DNA from: UBA57 sp963577725
GTDB lineage: Archaea > Thermoproteota > Nitrososphaeria > Nitrososphaerales > UBA57
Direction of reading: 5' to 3'
Length of the DNA stretch: 64,000 nucleotides
Assembly (NCBI GenBank): GCA_047517285.1
Contig: JAKZTE010000009.1
Location: 21,366-85,365, forward strand
In this document: positions 52,407-60,292 of the stretch, in pieces
Position numbering within the stretch: the first letter of the stretch is position 1
How the letters are laid out: each line of letters begins with the position of its first letter
Translations under genes and position numbers: made by a program
Notes under the pieces: model-generated
The model's input: only the letters and a program-made list of their open reading frames with translations
Databases searched by the model: none
What the model was told of the DNA's origin: nothing

Positions 52407-53816
52407 ATGACCGAAACATTATTTGAGAAAATATGGAATTCCCATATTGTAGTTGAACGAGAAAACGAACCTTCTTTGATTTACATTGATCGTCATCTTG
52501 TTCATGAGGTAACCTCACCGCAAGCATTTGAGGGACTAAGACTCAACAATAGACAGGTTAGACGTCCTGATCTTACAATAGCTACAATTGATCACAATGT
52601 ACCGACCACTGATAGAAGCTTGCCAATGGTTGATGAAACTTCCTCCACACAAATTAAAACACTAGAAAAGAATTGTAAAGATTTTGGAGTAAAGCTGTTT
52701 GGAATTAATGATCCTAATCAGGGAATTGTGCATGTCATAGGACCTCAATTAGGAATTACATTACCTGGAAGTACGATTGTATGCGGCGATAGTCACACTT
52801 CTACTCAAGGTGCTTTTGGTGCTTTTGCTTTTGGCATTGGAACAAGTGAAGTTGAGCATACACTTGCAACCCAAACATTATGGCTTGAAAAACCAAAAAC
52901 CTTTGAAATTCTCGCTACGGGTAAAAGAAGAAATTCATTTGCTGTAACAGCCAAGGACATAATTCTTAGCATAATTAAAAAAATTGGAATTGGTGGTGGA
53001 ACCGGTCATGTATTGGAATATCGGGGCGATGCAATTAGTGATTTATCTATGGAACAAAGAATGACTATCTGCAATATGTCAGTCGAAGCAGGTTCTAGAG
53101 CGGGTTTGATTGCTCCTGATGAAAAAACATTTGATTACATCAATAATAGAGAATATACCCCAAAAAATTATGGCGAGTTAGTTGATACTTGGAAAGATAA
53201 TCTAATGTCGGATACAAATGCAAAATTTGATAAAAGTTTTACAATTGATGTAGAAAAAATTGAACCTCAGGTCAGTTGGGGAACAAATCCTGCGATGGTA
53301 TCTGATGTAACAGGAACAATTCCTACTCCTGAAGAATTCGGTCAGAGTAATGAAGTGCAAATTGAAAGTGCAAAAAGAGCATTAGCCTACATGAATTTAG
53401 AGCCTGAAACTCCTATTGTAGAAATTCCTATTGACAGGGTATTCATTGGCTCTTGTACAAATGCTAGATTAGAAGATTTGAAAGATGCGGCAGAAATTGT
53501 GAGAGGTAAGACAGTCAATCCTGATGTAAACGCAATGATTGTTCCAGGTTCGCAAATGGTAAAACATGAAGCTGAAAAATTGGGATTAGATAAAATCTTC
53601 AAGGATGCAAATTTTGAATGGAGAGAATCTGGTTGTAGCATGTGCCTTGGAATGAATCCTGATATTTTAAAACCTGGGGAACGTTGTGCCAGTACATCTA
53701 ATAGAAACTTTGAGGGACGGCAAGGTTCTGGTGGGAGAACGCATCTTGTTAGTCCTGTGATGGCAGCTGCGTCTGCAATTGCGGGTCATTTTGTTGATGT
53801 GAGGGAATGGAGTTAA
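52407..53816 (+). CDS. leuC: 3-isopropylmalate dehydratase large subunit, bacterial long type
   Basis: Aconitase-type Fe-S enzyme of leucine synthesis. The 469 residues start MTETLFEKIWNSHIV and include GDSHTSTQGAFGAFAFGIGTSEVEH, the cluster Cys in IGSCTNARLEDL and the CxxC in GCSMCLGMNPD. Length and N-terminus are those of the bacterial LeuC (about 466 residues), not the roughly 420-residue archaeal form. Pro is mostly CCT and Leu often CTT, unlike leuA before it. The gene begins exactly where the native leuC remnant ends. Confidence 0.96.
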   Translation: MTETLFEKIWNSHIVVERENEPSLIYIDRHLVHEVTSPQAFEGLRLNNRQVRRPDLTIATIDHNVPTTDRSLPMVDETSSTQIKTLEKNCKDFGVKLFGINDPNQGIVHVIGPQLGITLPGSTIVCGDSHTSTQGAFGAFAFGIGTSEVEHTLATQTLWLEKPKTFEILATGKRRNSFAVTAKDIILSIIKKIGIGGGTGHVLEYRGDAISDLSMEQRMTICNMSVEAGSRAGLIAPDEKTFDYINNREYTPKNYGELVDTWKDNLMSDTNAKFDKSFTIDVEKIEPQVSWGTNPAMVSDVTGTIPTPEEFGQSNEVQIESAKRALAYMNLEPETPIVEIPIDRVFIGSCTNARLEDLKDAAEIVRGKTVNPDVNAMIVPGSQMVKHEAEKLGLDKIFKDANFEWRESGCSMCLGMNPDILKPGERCASTSNRNFEGRQGSGGRTHLVSPVMAAASAIAGHFVDVREWS

Positions 53817-54403
53817 AATTGGAGTCTTTTTCTAAAGTTACTAGTATAATCACGCCCTTTGATAAAGCAAATGTAGATACGGATCAAATAATTCCAAAGC
53901 AGTTCCTTAAACTAATTACAAAATCAGGATTTGGAAAATTTCTCTTTTATGACTGGAGATTTGATCATGATGGAAAACCAAAAAATGATTTTGTTTTGAA
54001 TAACCCACTATATGAAAATTCTCAAATTTTGGTTACAAATGAAAATTTCGGATGTGGTTCGTCAAGAGAACATGCTGTTTGGGCATTGAAGGACTTTGGA
54101 TTTAATGTTATAATCTCCCCGTCATTTGCTGATATTTTCTATAGTAATTGCTTCAAAAATGGCGTTTTGCCAATAATTCTTGATATTGAGAAAATTCACA
54201 AATTATTGCAGTTTGAAGATGAAGTCGAACTTGATCTAAATTCTCAAAAAATTACACTTGGTGATGAATCCATAGATTTTGAGATTGATTCATATAGAAA
54301 GATTAGATTGTTGGAGGGTCTAGATGATATTGATCTTACTCTTAAAGAAGTAGAAAAAATTGAAGAGTTTGAAAATGACTCTTCTATAGTATCAATCTTT
54401 TAG
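53807..54403 (+). CDS. leuD: 3-isopropylmalate dehydratase small subunit, bacterial long type
   Basis: Swivel domain of the isomerase. The 198 residues match the bacterial LeuD length (about 200; the archaeal type has about 160-170). ANVDTDQIIPKQFL and the active-site loop NFGCGSSREHAVWAL are present. It overlaps leuC by 10 bp. Its codon use resembles leuC and differs from the surroundings. Its stop is directly followed by what reads as the C-terminus of a native leuD. Confidence 0.96.
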   Translation: MELKLESFSKVTSIITPFDKANVDTDQIIPKQFLKLITKSGFGKFLFYDWRFDHDGKPKNDFVLNNPLYENSQILVTNENFGCGSSREHAVWALKDFGFNVIISPSFADIFYSNCFKNGVLPIILDIEKIHKLLQFEDEVELDLNSQKITLGDESIDFEIDSYRKIRLLEGLDDIDLTLKEVEKIEEFENDSSIVSIF

Positions 54404-54472
54404 AAATGCAATAAATACACAATAATGAAAGGCGGATTGATTGAATACGTCAAAGATAAAATAGAGAATTAA
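54404..54472 (+). pseudogene. Remnant of the 3' end of a native short-type leuD
   Basis: In the frame directly after the leuD TAG stop, the sequence reads KCNKYTIMKGGLIEYVKDKIEN and then TAA. GGLIEYVKxKI is the end of the short archaeal-type LeuD (commonly xIxxAGGLxEYxKxKL). It is not followed or preceded by other LeuD sequence of that type. Together with the leuC 5' remnant it brackets the bacterial-type leuCD. Confidence 0.68.
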
Positions 54473-54585
54473 AGTTTTTTAGCACGTTTGAAACTATTGC
54501 CGCATCTTGAACAAGTATTTGCATCTTTCTTTTTGTTTAATTCAAAATTCGCAGACCAGCATTTTGGGCAGACAGAAACAGACAA
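54469..54585 (-). CDS. 38-residue zinc-ribbon microprotein
   Basis: A TTG frame (MSVSVCPKCWSANFELNKKK and on) with two CxxC knuckles, CPKC at residues 6-9 and CSRC at about 25-28, and a basic Lys-rich C-terminus. It follows the epimerase gene by 4 bp on the same strand. Its stop overlaps the remnant leuD end by 4 bp. Small zinc proteins of this kind are common in archaea; function unknown. Confidence 0.6.
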   Translation of the reverse strand: MSVSVCPKCWSANFELNKKKDANTCSRCGNSFKRAKKL

Positions 54586-54589
54586 ATGA

Positions 54590-55744
54590 TCAACTCATTA
54601 AACTAAGGTGGTATTGAATCATTTCTATTATAGTGCGATTAAGAGGAATATGATTATCCCAATTAAGTTTCTCTCGAGCTTTGGAAGCATCTCCAATAAG
54701 CACTGGAAGGTCAGTAGGTCGTAATCTAGATTTATCAAGCTGGTAACTCATATCTTCAACTTTATAATATTCACGTGCGATATTCAAAGATATTTCTAGT
54801 AATTCGGCAATAGTTATGCCCTTGCCACTAGCCAAATTGTATACATCGCCCCTAGTGCCTTTTTCTATGACCGCCAAATATCCCATGATAGTATCACGAA
54901 CATCCGTAAAGTCACGAATAGAATCAAGGTTTCCAAGAGTAATATTTTTATGATTCCCTTTGATTCCTTGTGCGATTTGCCTTGTAATTTCACTGGTCAC
55001 AAACTCATTTCCGCGACGTGGGCCGGTATGATTAAATGCTCTTGTAATATGAACGTCAAGTCCGTAACAAGACACATAGGTTCTACAAGCATCTTCTGCC
55101 TGTCGTTTTGACGATCCATAAGGAGAAGTTCCAACTGTTCGTAAAGGATTTGTTTCCTTTACAGGAGCTTCATTAATTACATTATTATTATCGTCGACAT
55201 CTGGAACTGGCAATATAATATCGTATTTTGATAGCATTGCTTTGTAATGGTCAGTATTTTGTATCACTAATCCGTATTCTTCACTTGAACCAGCATAATG
55301 TAAAGCGACGTCTCGAGGAGTGAGTCTCAAGGCTTCAAGCATATTCAGCGTTCCAGTTACATTTGTAGAGTAGGTATCTACAGGTGACGCAAAACTATGT
55401 GGTACAAATGATTGAGCGGCTAAATGGTAAATAACGTCTGCTTCGGATTCTTTAATTGCATTAACTATAGAACCCATATCTTGTAAATCACCTTTAATTA
55501 ATTTGATATTTTTTCTATCAAGGAGATGTTGGATATTTCTAAGGTTAGGATTTGATTGTCTTCTAAGTAAACCGCATATATTGGCACCGACTGTAGAAGA
55601 TGAAAGAATTTCAGTAAGCCAAGAACCTACAAAACCAGTTATTCCGGTAATAAGGACATTTTTATCCTTCCAATAATTTACATTAACGCGGTTTATTGCA
55701 TCAATAGTTGTCTCGTTTTGTAAAGTAAGTTGTTCAGACATCAA
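54590..55744 (-). CDS. NAD-dependent sugar-nucleotide epimerase/dehydratase
   Basis: An extended short-chain dehydrogenase of 384 residues: VLITGITGFVGSWLTEIL (NAD glycine motif), SSEEYG, the catalytic Tyr-Lys as TSPYGSSKRQAED, and RAFNHTGPRRGNEFVTSEITRQIAQGIKG, which recalls GDP-mannose 4,6-dehydratase and RMD-like reductases. It makes a sugar precursor for surface glycans. An inserted acidic segment near residues 175-195 is unusual. Start at ATG 55744, with a second ATG at 55741. Confidence 0.88.
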   Translation of the reverse strand: MMSEQLTLQNETTIDAINRVNVNYWKDKNVLITGITGFVGSWLTEILSSSTVGANICGLLRRQSNPNLRNIQHLLDRKNIKLIKGDLQDMGSIVNAIKESEADVIYHLAAQSFVPHSFASPVDTYSTNVTGTLNMLEALRLTPRDVALHYAGSSEEYGLVIQNTDHYKAMLSKYDIILPVPDVDDNNNVINEAPVKETNPLRTVGTSPYGSSKRQAEDACRTYVSCYGLDVHITRAFNHTGPRRGNEFVTSEITRQIAQGIKGNHKNITLGNLDSIRDFTDVRDTIMGYLAVIEKGTRGDVYNLASGKGITIAELLEISLNIAREYYKVEDMSYQLDKSRLRPTDLPVLIGDASKAREKLNWDNHIPLNRTIIEMIQYHLSLMS

Positions 55745-55824
55745 CTATGATTACTAGAACAATAATAAAAATATTTCAGATAAATTTTGCTTGGTCATTA
55801 TATTAAAAAATATGAGAAAAAGAT

Positions 55825-55861
55825 AATATCGCTATAAAACATGGAGGTTTATAGCGATATT
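55825..55861 (-). terminator. Strong 14-bp hairpin terminator after the solute-binding protein gene
   Basis: A perfect 14-bp stem (55825-55838 with 55848-55861) with a 9-nt loop lies 12 bp after the stop codon of the gene at 55874 and is followed on the minus strand by T-rich tracts. It is the strongest hairpin I see in the window. Confidence 0.75.
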
Positions 55862-55873
55862 AAATATTGAGAA

Positions 55874-56920
55874 TTAGACTCCTGCTATTTCTTTGAATAT
55901 AGCAGTCCACTCAGCGTGATTGGCCCGTGCCTCAGCGCTTGGGTATCTAAGAAAGTCCATTCCTGCAGGAGTGGCAGATCCCATAGTATGCTTTGTTTTA
56001 CCTTCGACTGATGGCAAAGCTGCGAATCTTACATCGACATCGCCAATCAATATTTGTGCCTCTTCGGAAGCCAAGAAATTAATCCATACTTTTGCGGCTT
56101 CTGTGTTTTCAGATGCTTCAAGGAGTACGGCGGCAGTTGGACCCCACACCATTGGGAAATCGGCTAACTGGAGTATTTCAACAGGCGCTCCGTCCATTTT
56201 TGCATTTACTACATCATGTAGTTGACCTACAATACCAATATGATATTCGCCACGTGATACTTCATCAACTTGTGCTCCAGTGCTGCGTTGTCGAACTGGT
56301 TGGACATTTGCTTCTAATCGTGTTAAGAAATCAATTGTTGCTTCTGCACCAAGAGTTTCTTCGGCAATAGTAGCCCAGATTCTTGTAGAGGTCGTACCTG
56401 TTGTGTAATCATGCATTGTGATTTTACCGTTCCATTTTGGATCAGTAAGGTCGTTCAATGTTTTAGGTAATTCATCTTCGGAGACTAGATTTGTATTATA
56501 AACAATTACTTGACCAAGTAAAAGAACACCTTGCCAATATCCGTCAGGATCTTTAAGATCTGCAGGCCAGTTATCAGAATTTGGTGACTTGTATGGTTGT
56601 GCAAAGCCGTCATCTACCAAAGATAATGAACCAGGAAAACTGAGCATTACTACGTCAGCTGTTTTTGCTCCTGCGTCAATCTCAGTAGAGATTCGAGTAT
56701 AGACCTCGGAAGGAGATCCTCGAACATAATCGATTTTTATATCTGGGTAGGCTTCATGAAATGCGTCAATAGTTGTTTGCATGTCTTCTGCATCGACACT
56801 TCCATAAACCAATACGGTGCCCGAACCTGATGGTCCGCTATTGAAAAAAGTTAAACCTGCTATTGCAAGAATTGCGATTGCAACTACTGCGACTAACAGA
56901 TTACGATTCTGTGCTAACAT
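55874..56920 (-). CDS. Extracellular solute-binding protein (FbpA/FutA-like), lipid or helix anchored
   Basis: A 348-residue substrate-binding protein of an ABC importer. Residues 1-26 are a signal anchor (LLVAVVAIAILAIAGLTFF); there is no lipobox Cys. The mature part has VLVYGSVDAEDMQTTIDAFHEAYPDIKIDYVRGSPSEVYTRI, typical of iron(III)/2-aminoethylphosphonate binding proteins, and ILIGDVDVRFAALPSVEG. The ligand may be a metal ion or organic compound. No permease or ATPase gene adjoins. It has a TATA box at 56941 and a divergent HTH regulator. Confidence 0.88.
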   Translation of the reverse strand: MLAQNRNLLVAVVAIAILAIAGLTFFNSGPSGSGTVLVYGSVDAEDMQTTIDAFHEAYPDIKIDYVRGSPSEVYTRISTEIDAGAKTADVVMLSFPGSLSLVDDGFAQPYKSPNSDNWPADLKDPDGYWQGVLLLGQVIVYNTNLVSEDELPKTLNDLTDPKWNGKITMHDYTTGTTSTRIWATIAEETLGAEATIDFLTRLEANVQPVRQRSTGAQVDEVSRGEYHIGIVGQLHDVVNAKMDGAPVEILQLADFPMVWGPTAAVLLEASENTEAAKVWINFLASEEAQILIGDVDVRFAALPSVEGKTKHTMGSATPAGMDFLRYPSAEARANHAEWTAIFKEIAGV

Positions 56921-56940
56921 ACCTCAGATTAATGTAAATA

Positions 56941-56947
56941 TTTATAT
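56941..56947 (-). promoter_or_regulatory. TATA box of the solute-binding protein gene
   Basis: tttatat on the plus strand reads ATATAAA on the minus strand, 21-27 bp upstream of the ATG at 56920, the normal distance for a nearly leaderless archaeal transcript. Confidence 0.5.
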
Positions 56948-56955
56948 CTGTACCC

Positions 56956-56974
56956 TGTTAGAATTATTATAACA
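56956..56974. promoter_or_regulatory. Inverted repeat between divergent genes (candidate operator)
   Basis: tgtta (56956-56960) and taaca (56970-56974) form an inverted repeat with 9 bp between, centred between the promoters of the solute-binding protein and its divergent HTH regulator. Typical spacing for a dimeric winged-helix protein; short, so weak evidence. Confidence 0.35.
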
Positions 56975-56985
56975 ATGGTAAATAG

Positions 56986-57798
56986 GTGATAAAATTAGAA
57001 ACTGCAAGCAGTAAACATCCACATGTAAAAAAAGGAAGAGTCAGAGAGAATATAATCAACCAATTATCTCAGCAGCCATATTCATTGACTGACCTTTCTA
57101 GAATACTAAAGGTATCAAAACCAACCATAAGTTATCATTTAACTAATTTAATCAAAGATAAGATAATTGAAATTTCTGGAACCAAGAGTGGAAGAGGAGG
57201 ATTTAGATCAAAACTTTATGTATTAAAACATAATTTAAACACTACACTCCCCATCTCATCTTCGGATTCTCATTATTTGGATTTATTATCAGGAATATTT
57301 GAGAGTAATAAACTAGAATGGACGGTAGAAAAGAATGTCAAACTAGGTAAAGAAATACAACTATTCCTATTTCATGTATTCAGGTTATTGAGAAATGTTA
57401 CAAAAACAAGACATCACGACATACTAAGAAATTATGGAAAGAGAGTAGGTAAAGAAGTAATTGCTAAAAAATTCAACAGTAATTTAAAAGATAATTTGAA
57501 TGGATTATCAGAATTTTTTGAAGAAAATGAAATAGGAAATATTAAAACAATGTTAAGTGATGAAAAATATCATCCGGAATACAAGTTCCAGTGTTTAGGG
57601 TGTTTTCAAGCAAGAGAAAATGGAGGCCCTGTTTGTAATTTTACAAAAGGGATGATTGAAGGTTTTCTAGAATACAATTATGGGGACAGATATGAAATTG
57701 GAGAAAGGCAGAAAGATGGGAATTTATATGAATCATGTGTATTCCCCATGAGAAGAACAAAAAAACGTGGAAGGGCAGAAGCAATAAATATTGGATGA
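56986..57798 (+). CDS. ArsR-type HTH regulator with a cysteine-containing sensor domain
   Basis: A 270-residue regulator. Residues 18-75 are a winged helix (RENIINQLSQQPYSLTDLSRILKVSKPTISYHLTNLIKDKIIEI). The C-terminal half has three cysteines in FQCLGCFQARENGGPVCNF and one in ESCVFP near 245, resembling the V4R/methanogen-output type pocket that may bind metal, an Fe-S cluster or a ligand. GTG at 56986 is the start. Divergence from the solute-binding protein suggests it controls that gene. Confidence 0.82.
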   Translation: MIKLETASSKHPHVKKGRVRENIINQLSQQPYSLTDLSRILKVSKPTISYHLTNLIKDKIIEISGTKSGRGGFRSKLYVLKHNLNTTLPISSSDSHYLDLLSGIFESNKLEWTVEKNVKLGKEIQLFLFHVFRLLRNVTKTRHHDILRNYGKRVGKEVIAKKFNSNLKDNLNGLSEFFEENEIGNIKTMLSDEKYHPEYKFQCLGCFQARENGGPVCNFTKGMIEGFLEYNYGDRYEIGERQKDGNLYESCVFPMRRTKKRGRAEAINIG

Positions 57799-57799
57799 T

Positions 57800-58504
57800 T
57801 TATTCTTTTAAAACATAAACAGAATGAATTGAATCAAACATGGACCAAAGTATATCCTCGGTAAATAATACGGAATCTACTGCTTTTAGTTGCATTTCAT
57901 AAGAATCGGCGTATTTCACAATAATATTGAGGGCTATTTGGCTGTCTTTCCGAGCTTGGGCCGATAAGGACATGAAGTAACCAAGTCCATTAGGATCAAT
58001 AAAATCTCCATAATGTTTAGACAAAGCATAAACGCGTTTATCGATTGCAGCTGACAAGAATAGTTGATTAAGGGAAGTTGCAATTCCCTCGAACCAAGAA
58101 TGTGTCTTAACATAATTTAATAATGAATCAGATGCAATACGTACACCTGGCAAATAATTGTCTAAATACAGTGATTTTTTATTCATACCTGTTGATTCGG
58201 CGAATTTAATCCATCCTTGTATAGCACCTTCAGATTCTGAATAGCCATCGTATTCCAGTATTCGTGAAATCCAAAGCCTACGAACGTCAGATAGAGGGCA
58301 GTTAGAAATCACCGCGCCGTCTTTCAATGGAATCATATTTTGATAATAGAACCAATTAGTGATCCATCCGTGTATTTGAGTTTTGTTTAGTTTACCTTCG
58401 TATAAGAGCGTGTTAAATGGATGCTTATCAGGATAGCGTTTTTTTGCTTCGCTTTTGATCAGTGCAAGAAACTTGTTTCGAGGTAATGGTTTCTTGTTTG
58501 TCAT
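57800..58504 (-). CDS. PqqC-like protein (TENA/heme-oxygenase fold)
   Basis: A 234-residue protein matching PqqC, the oxidase that makes the last step of pyrroloquinoline quinone synthesis: GWITNWFYYQNMIPLKDGAVISNCPLSDVRRLWISRILEYDG aligns with the PqqC pattern NRFYYQxxIPIKDAxILSNCPxxxxRRxWxxRIxDHDG. It ends close to the convergent regulator (1 bp). No pqqA, B, D or E is visible. Given two PQQ dehydrogenases in the window, a role in making PQQ or a related quinone is likely; PqqC-like proteins of other function are also known. Confidence 0.82.
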   Translation of the reverse strand: MTNKKPLPRNKFLALIKSEAKKRYPDKHPFNTLLYEGKLNKTQIHGWITNWFYYQNMIPLKDGAVISNCPLSDVRRLWISRILEYDGYSESEGAIQGWIKFAESTGMNKKSLYLDNYLPGVRIASDSLLNYVKTHSWFEGIATSLNQLFLSAAIDKRVYALSKHYGDFIDPNGLGYFMSLSAQARKDSQIALNIIVKYADSYEMQLKAVDSVLFTEDILWSMFDSIHSVYVLKE

Positions 58505-58583
58505 AGAAAAATATAGGCAGAATCTAATAAAAACAATACGTAATCAATATATTGGTTTGCATACTATTCAGAATCGACGTCAA

Positions 58584-58883
58584 ATGAAGAAATTTTACTT
58601 TGTTTTAGGAGTGGTACTTGTAATAGTTGGCTTATTGGTATATCAGTCAGTAATGGAACAAGTTAGAGAGTTTGAAGAGTTGATAAGAGGAGTTGAAGAA
58701 GCAGGTGATAATGCAAAGATAGGAATAGAACGAGTAGGGTTGGACATTCAGCAGACGGAAAACATTAGCGCTCGAATAAAGACTTCGATGCTTGTAAGTA
58801 AAGGATTAGGCGGATTGGGCGCATTCCTGCTTTTTTATTCAACATACGAAGAATTAATAAAATTAAAAAACAGATTCGTTTAG
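58584..58883 (+). CDS. Small two-helix membrane protein (paralogue A)
   Basis: A 99-residue protein with membrane helices at about residues 5-22 and 75-92 and an acidic helical loop between. ATG 58584 is preferred because the preceding frame overlaps the divergent pqqC-like gene. The N-terminus FVLGVVLVIVGLLVYQS is closely similar to that of the next gene (ILGIIFLSLGLLLYQS). Function unknown. Confidence 0.65.
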   Translation: MKKFYFVLGVVLVIVGLLVYQSVMEQVREFEELIRGVEEAGDNAKIGIERVGLDIQQTENISARIKTSMLVSKGLGGLGAFLLFYSTYEELIKLKNRFV

Positions 58884-58938
58884 ATTTTATCTGTAAAATT
58901 AAAATAGACTAATTAATTGTGATGGCACATAGTAATAC

Positions 58939-59283
58939 GTGAGAAGAAGAGATTTAATTTTAGGTATAATCTTTCTTTCATTAGGTCTTTTGTTATATCA
59001 ATCGGCATTGAACCAGAATGATGAGATTGAAGAGTTTATCGTAGTAGAATTGGATGTCGGAAATTTAACTCAACAAATGTATTGTGTAGTAATGATCGAT
59101 AATCAATGCGAAGTTAGAGATGTAGAATATGGAGGAAGGTCTATTGAGGAACTTGATAAAATGACCGATCGAATGGAAAATACAATAGCAATGAGCAGAG
59201 TATCTTTTGTTATAGGTGTATTTTTAACATTATTTTCGATCAAGAAGGAGTTACTAAGAACTAAAAGTTACTTGTGGGATTAG
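58939..59283 (+). CDS. Small two-helix membrane protein (paralogue B)
   Basis: A 114-residue protein with GTG start, helices at about 6-23 and 88-105 and a soluble acidic loop holding two cysteines (YCVVMIDNQCEV), which may form a disulphide outside. It is a diverged copy of the gene 55 bp upstream, with the same topology and N-terminal helix. Its stop is 1 bp before the end of the convergent solute-binding gene. Confidence 0.65.
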   Translation: MRRRDLILGIIFLSLGLLLYQSALNQNDEIEEFIVVELDVGNLTQQMYCVVMIDNQCEVRDVEYGGRSIEELDKMTDRMENTIAMSRVSFVIGVFLTLFSIKKELLRTKSYLWD

Positions 59284-59284
59284 A

Positions 59285-60292
59285 TTATTTTTTTAAGACT
59301 TTATCGACGTCGGTATTAAATGCCTCGCCGGTTGTGACATGGTTTTTAAATAAATTTTGGAATAATTGTCTATCCTCACCAGTATTGTTTATTACGTCGA
59401 GCGATGGGAAAATCGAGTATTTTTCATCAGGCAGTATGTTGGAAATCGAGTATTTAGAATCGGATTCTATATAGGCGGGGACTCGGATGTAGTTATTGCC
59501 AATCATATTCTGACCTTCTTTAGACAGTATATAATCAATAAATAATTTAGCAGATTCTAGATTACTAGAGGTCTTTAGTATCGAGGCAGCAGTAGCGGAG
59601 ATGTATAAAGGAATATCTGAGAGCACGAGTCGCTCAATAGGAAGATTCTTGTCTTTTGCACGAAGATATTCATAAAACATAACTGTAAGGCCGATATCAC
59701 TTTTTCCAAGACTGACACTGCCAAGAACGTGTCTGAACAATGGCCAAAGTTGTAAATTTTGATGTGAAAGTAAATTTATGAAGCTGCGCCAATCTATGTC
59801 AATCAAATTACTACGAAGAGAAGATATCCAATTACTTCCAAATGTTCCAAGGGTTATGTCATGTATAGATATACGGTTTTTCCATCGATTGTCAAGTAGG
59901 TCTTTAGAGCTTGTAGGAACCTCGTCAATATCAACAAGTTCACGATTGTAGATTTGCATAGTAGGTAAGAGTACGACGGATGTCCAGAATCCTTCTGAAT
60001 CTTTGAATGGCTCGGGTATATTACGTCTTTCGGGAGAGCTATAAACTTGAAATAAGTCTTGATTTTGCATCTGTAGATGGGGAGAAATTGCACTCAGAAC
60101 TATATCTGCGGACGAACCGGTGTTTGATAAATCATGTGTAATTTGTGTAGACATGGGAGGAGGCGTTCCATATACATATTTACGTGAATATTCAATTTTG
60201 ATGTTTGGATGAACTTTATTGAAACCAATTATCCAAGAATCGAATTCCCAGGTTTCGATTGTGCCATAAATAATTAGTTTATTATTACTCAA
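59285..60292 (-). CDS. Solute-binding-fold protein without signal peptide, coupled to PQQ dehydrogenase 2
   Basis: A 335-residue homologue of the protein at 55874-56920: LIIYGTIETWEFDSWIIGFNKVHPNIKIEYSRKYVYG aligns with its binding-domain start, and SKEGQNMIGNNYIRVPAYIES with the end. It lacks any signal or membrane segment, starting MSNNKLIIYG. The TTG start overlaps the PQQ dehydrogenase stop (TTGA), so no upstream signal sequence is possible and the two are translationally coupled. It should bind a ligand in the cytoplasm, unless exported by another route. Confidence 0.8.
   Translation of the reverse strand: MSNNKLIIYGTIETWEFDSWIIGFNKVHPNIKIEYSRKYVYGTPPPMSTQITHDLSNTGSSADIVLSAISPHLQMQNQDLFQVYSSPERRNIPEPFKDSEGFWTSVVLLPTMQIYNRELVDIDEVPTSSKDLLDNRWKNRISIHDITLGTFGSNWISSLRSNLIDIDWRSFINLLSHQNLQLWPLFRHVLGSVSLGKSDIGLTVMFYEYLRAKDKNLPIERLVLSDIPLYISATAASILKTSSNLESAKLFIDYILSKEGQNMIGNNYIRVPAYIESDSKYSISNILPDEKYSIFPSLDVINNTGEDRQLFQNLFKNHVTTGEAFNTDVDKVLKK

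Noticed and set aside
52352..52426. Leader peptide for leuC
   Set aside because: The frame has no run of Leu codons and its sequence matches the start of short-type LeuC, so a gene remnant is favoured.
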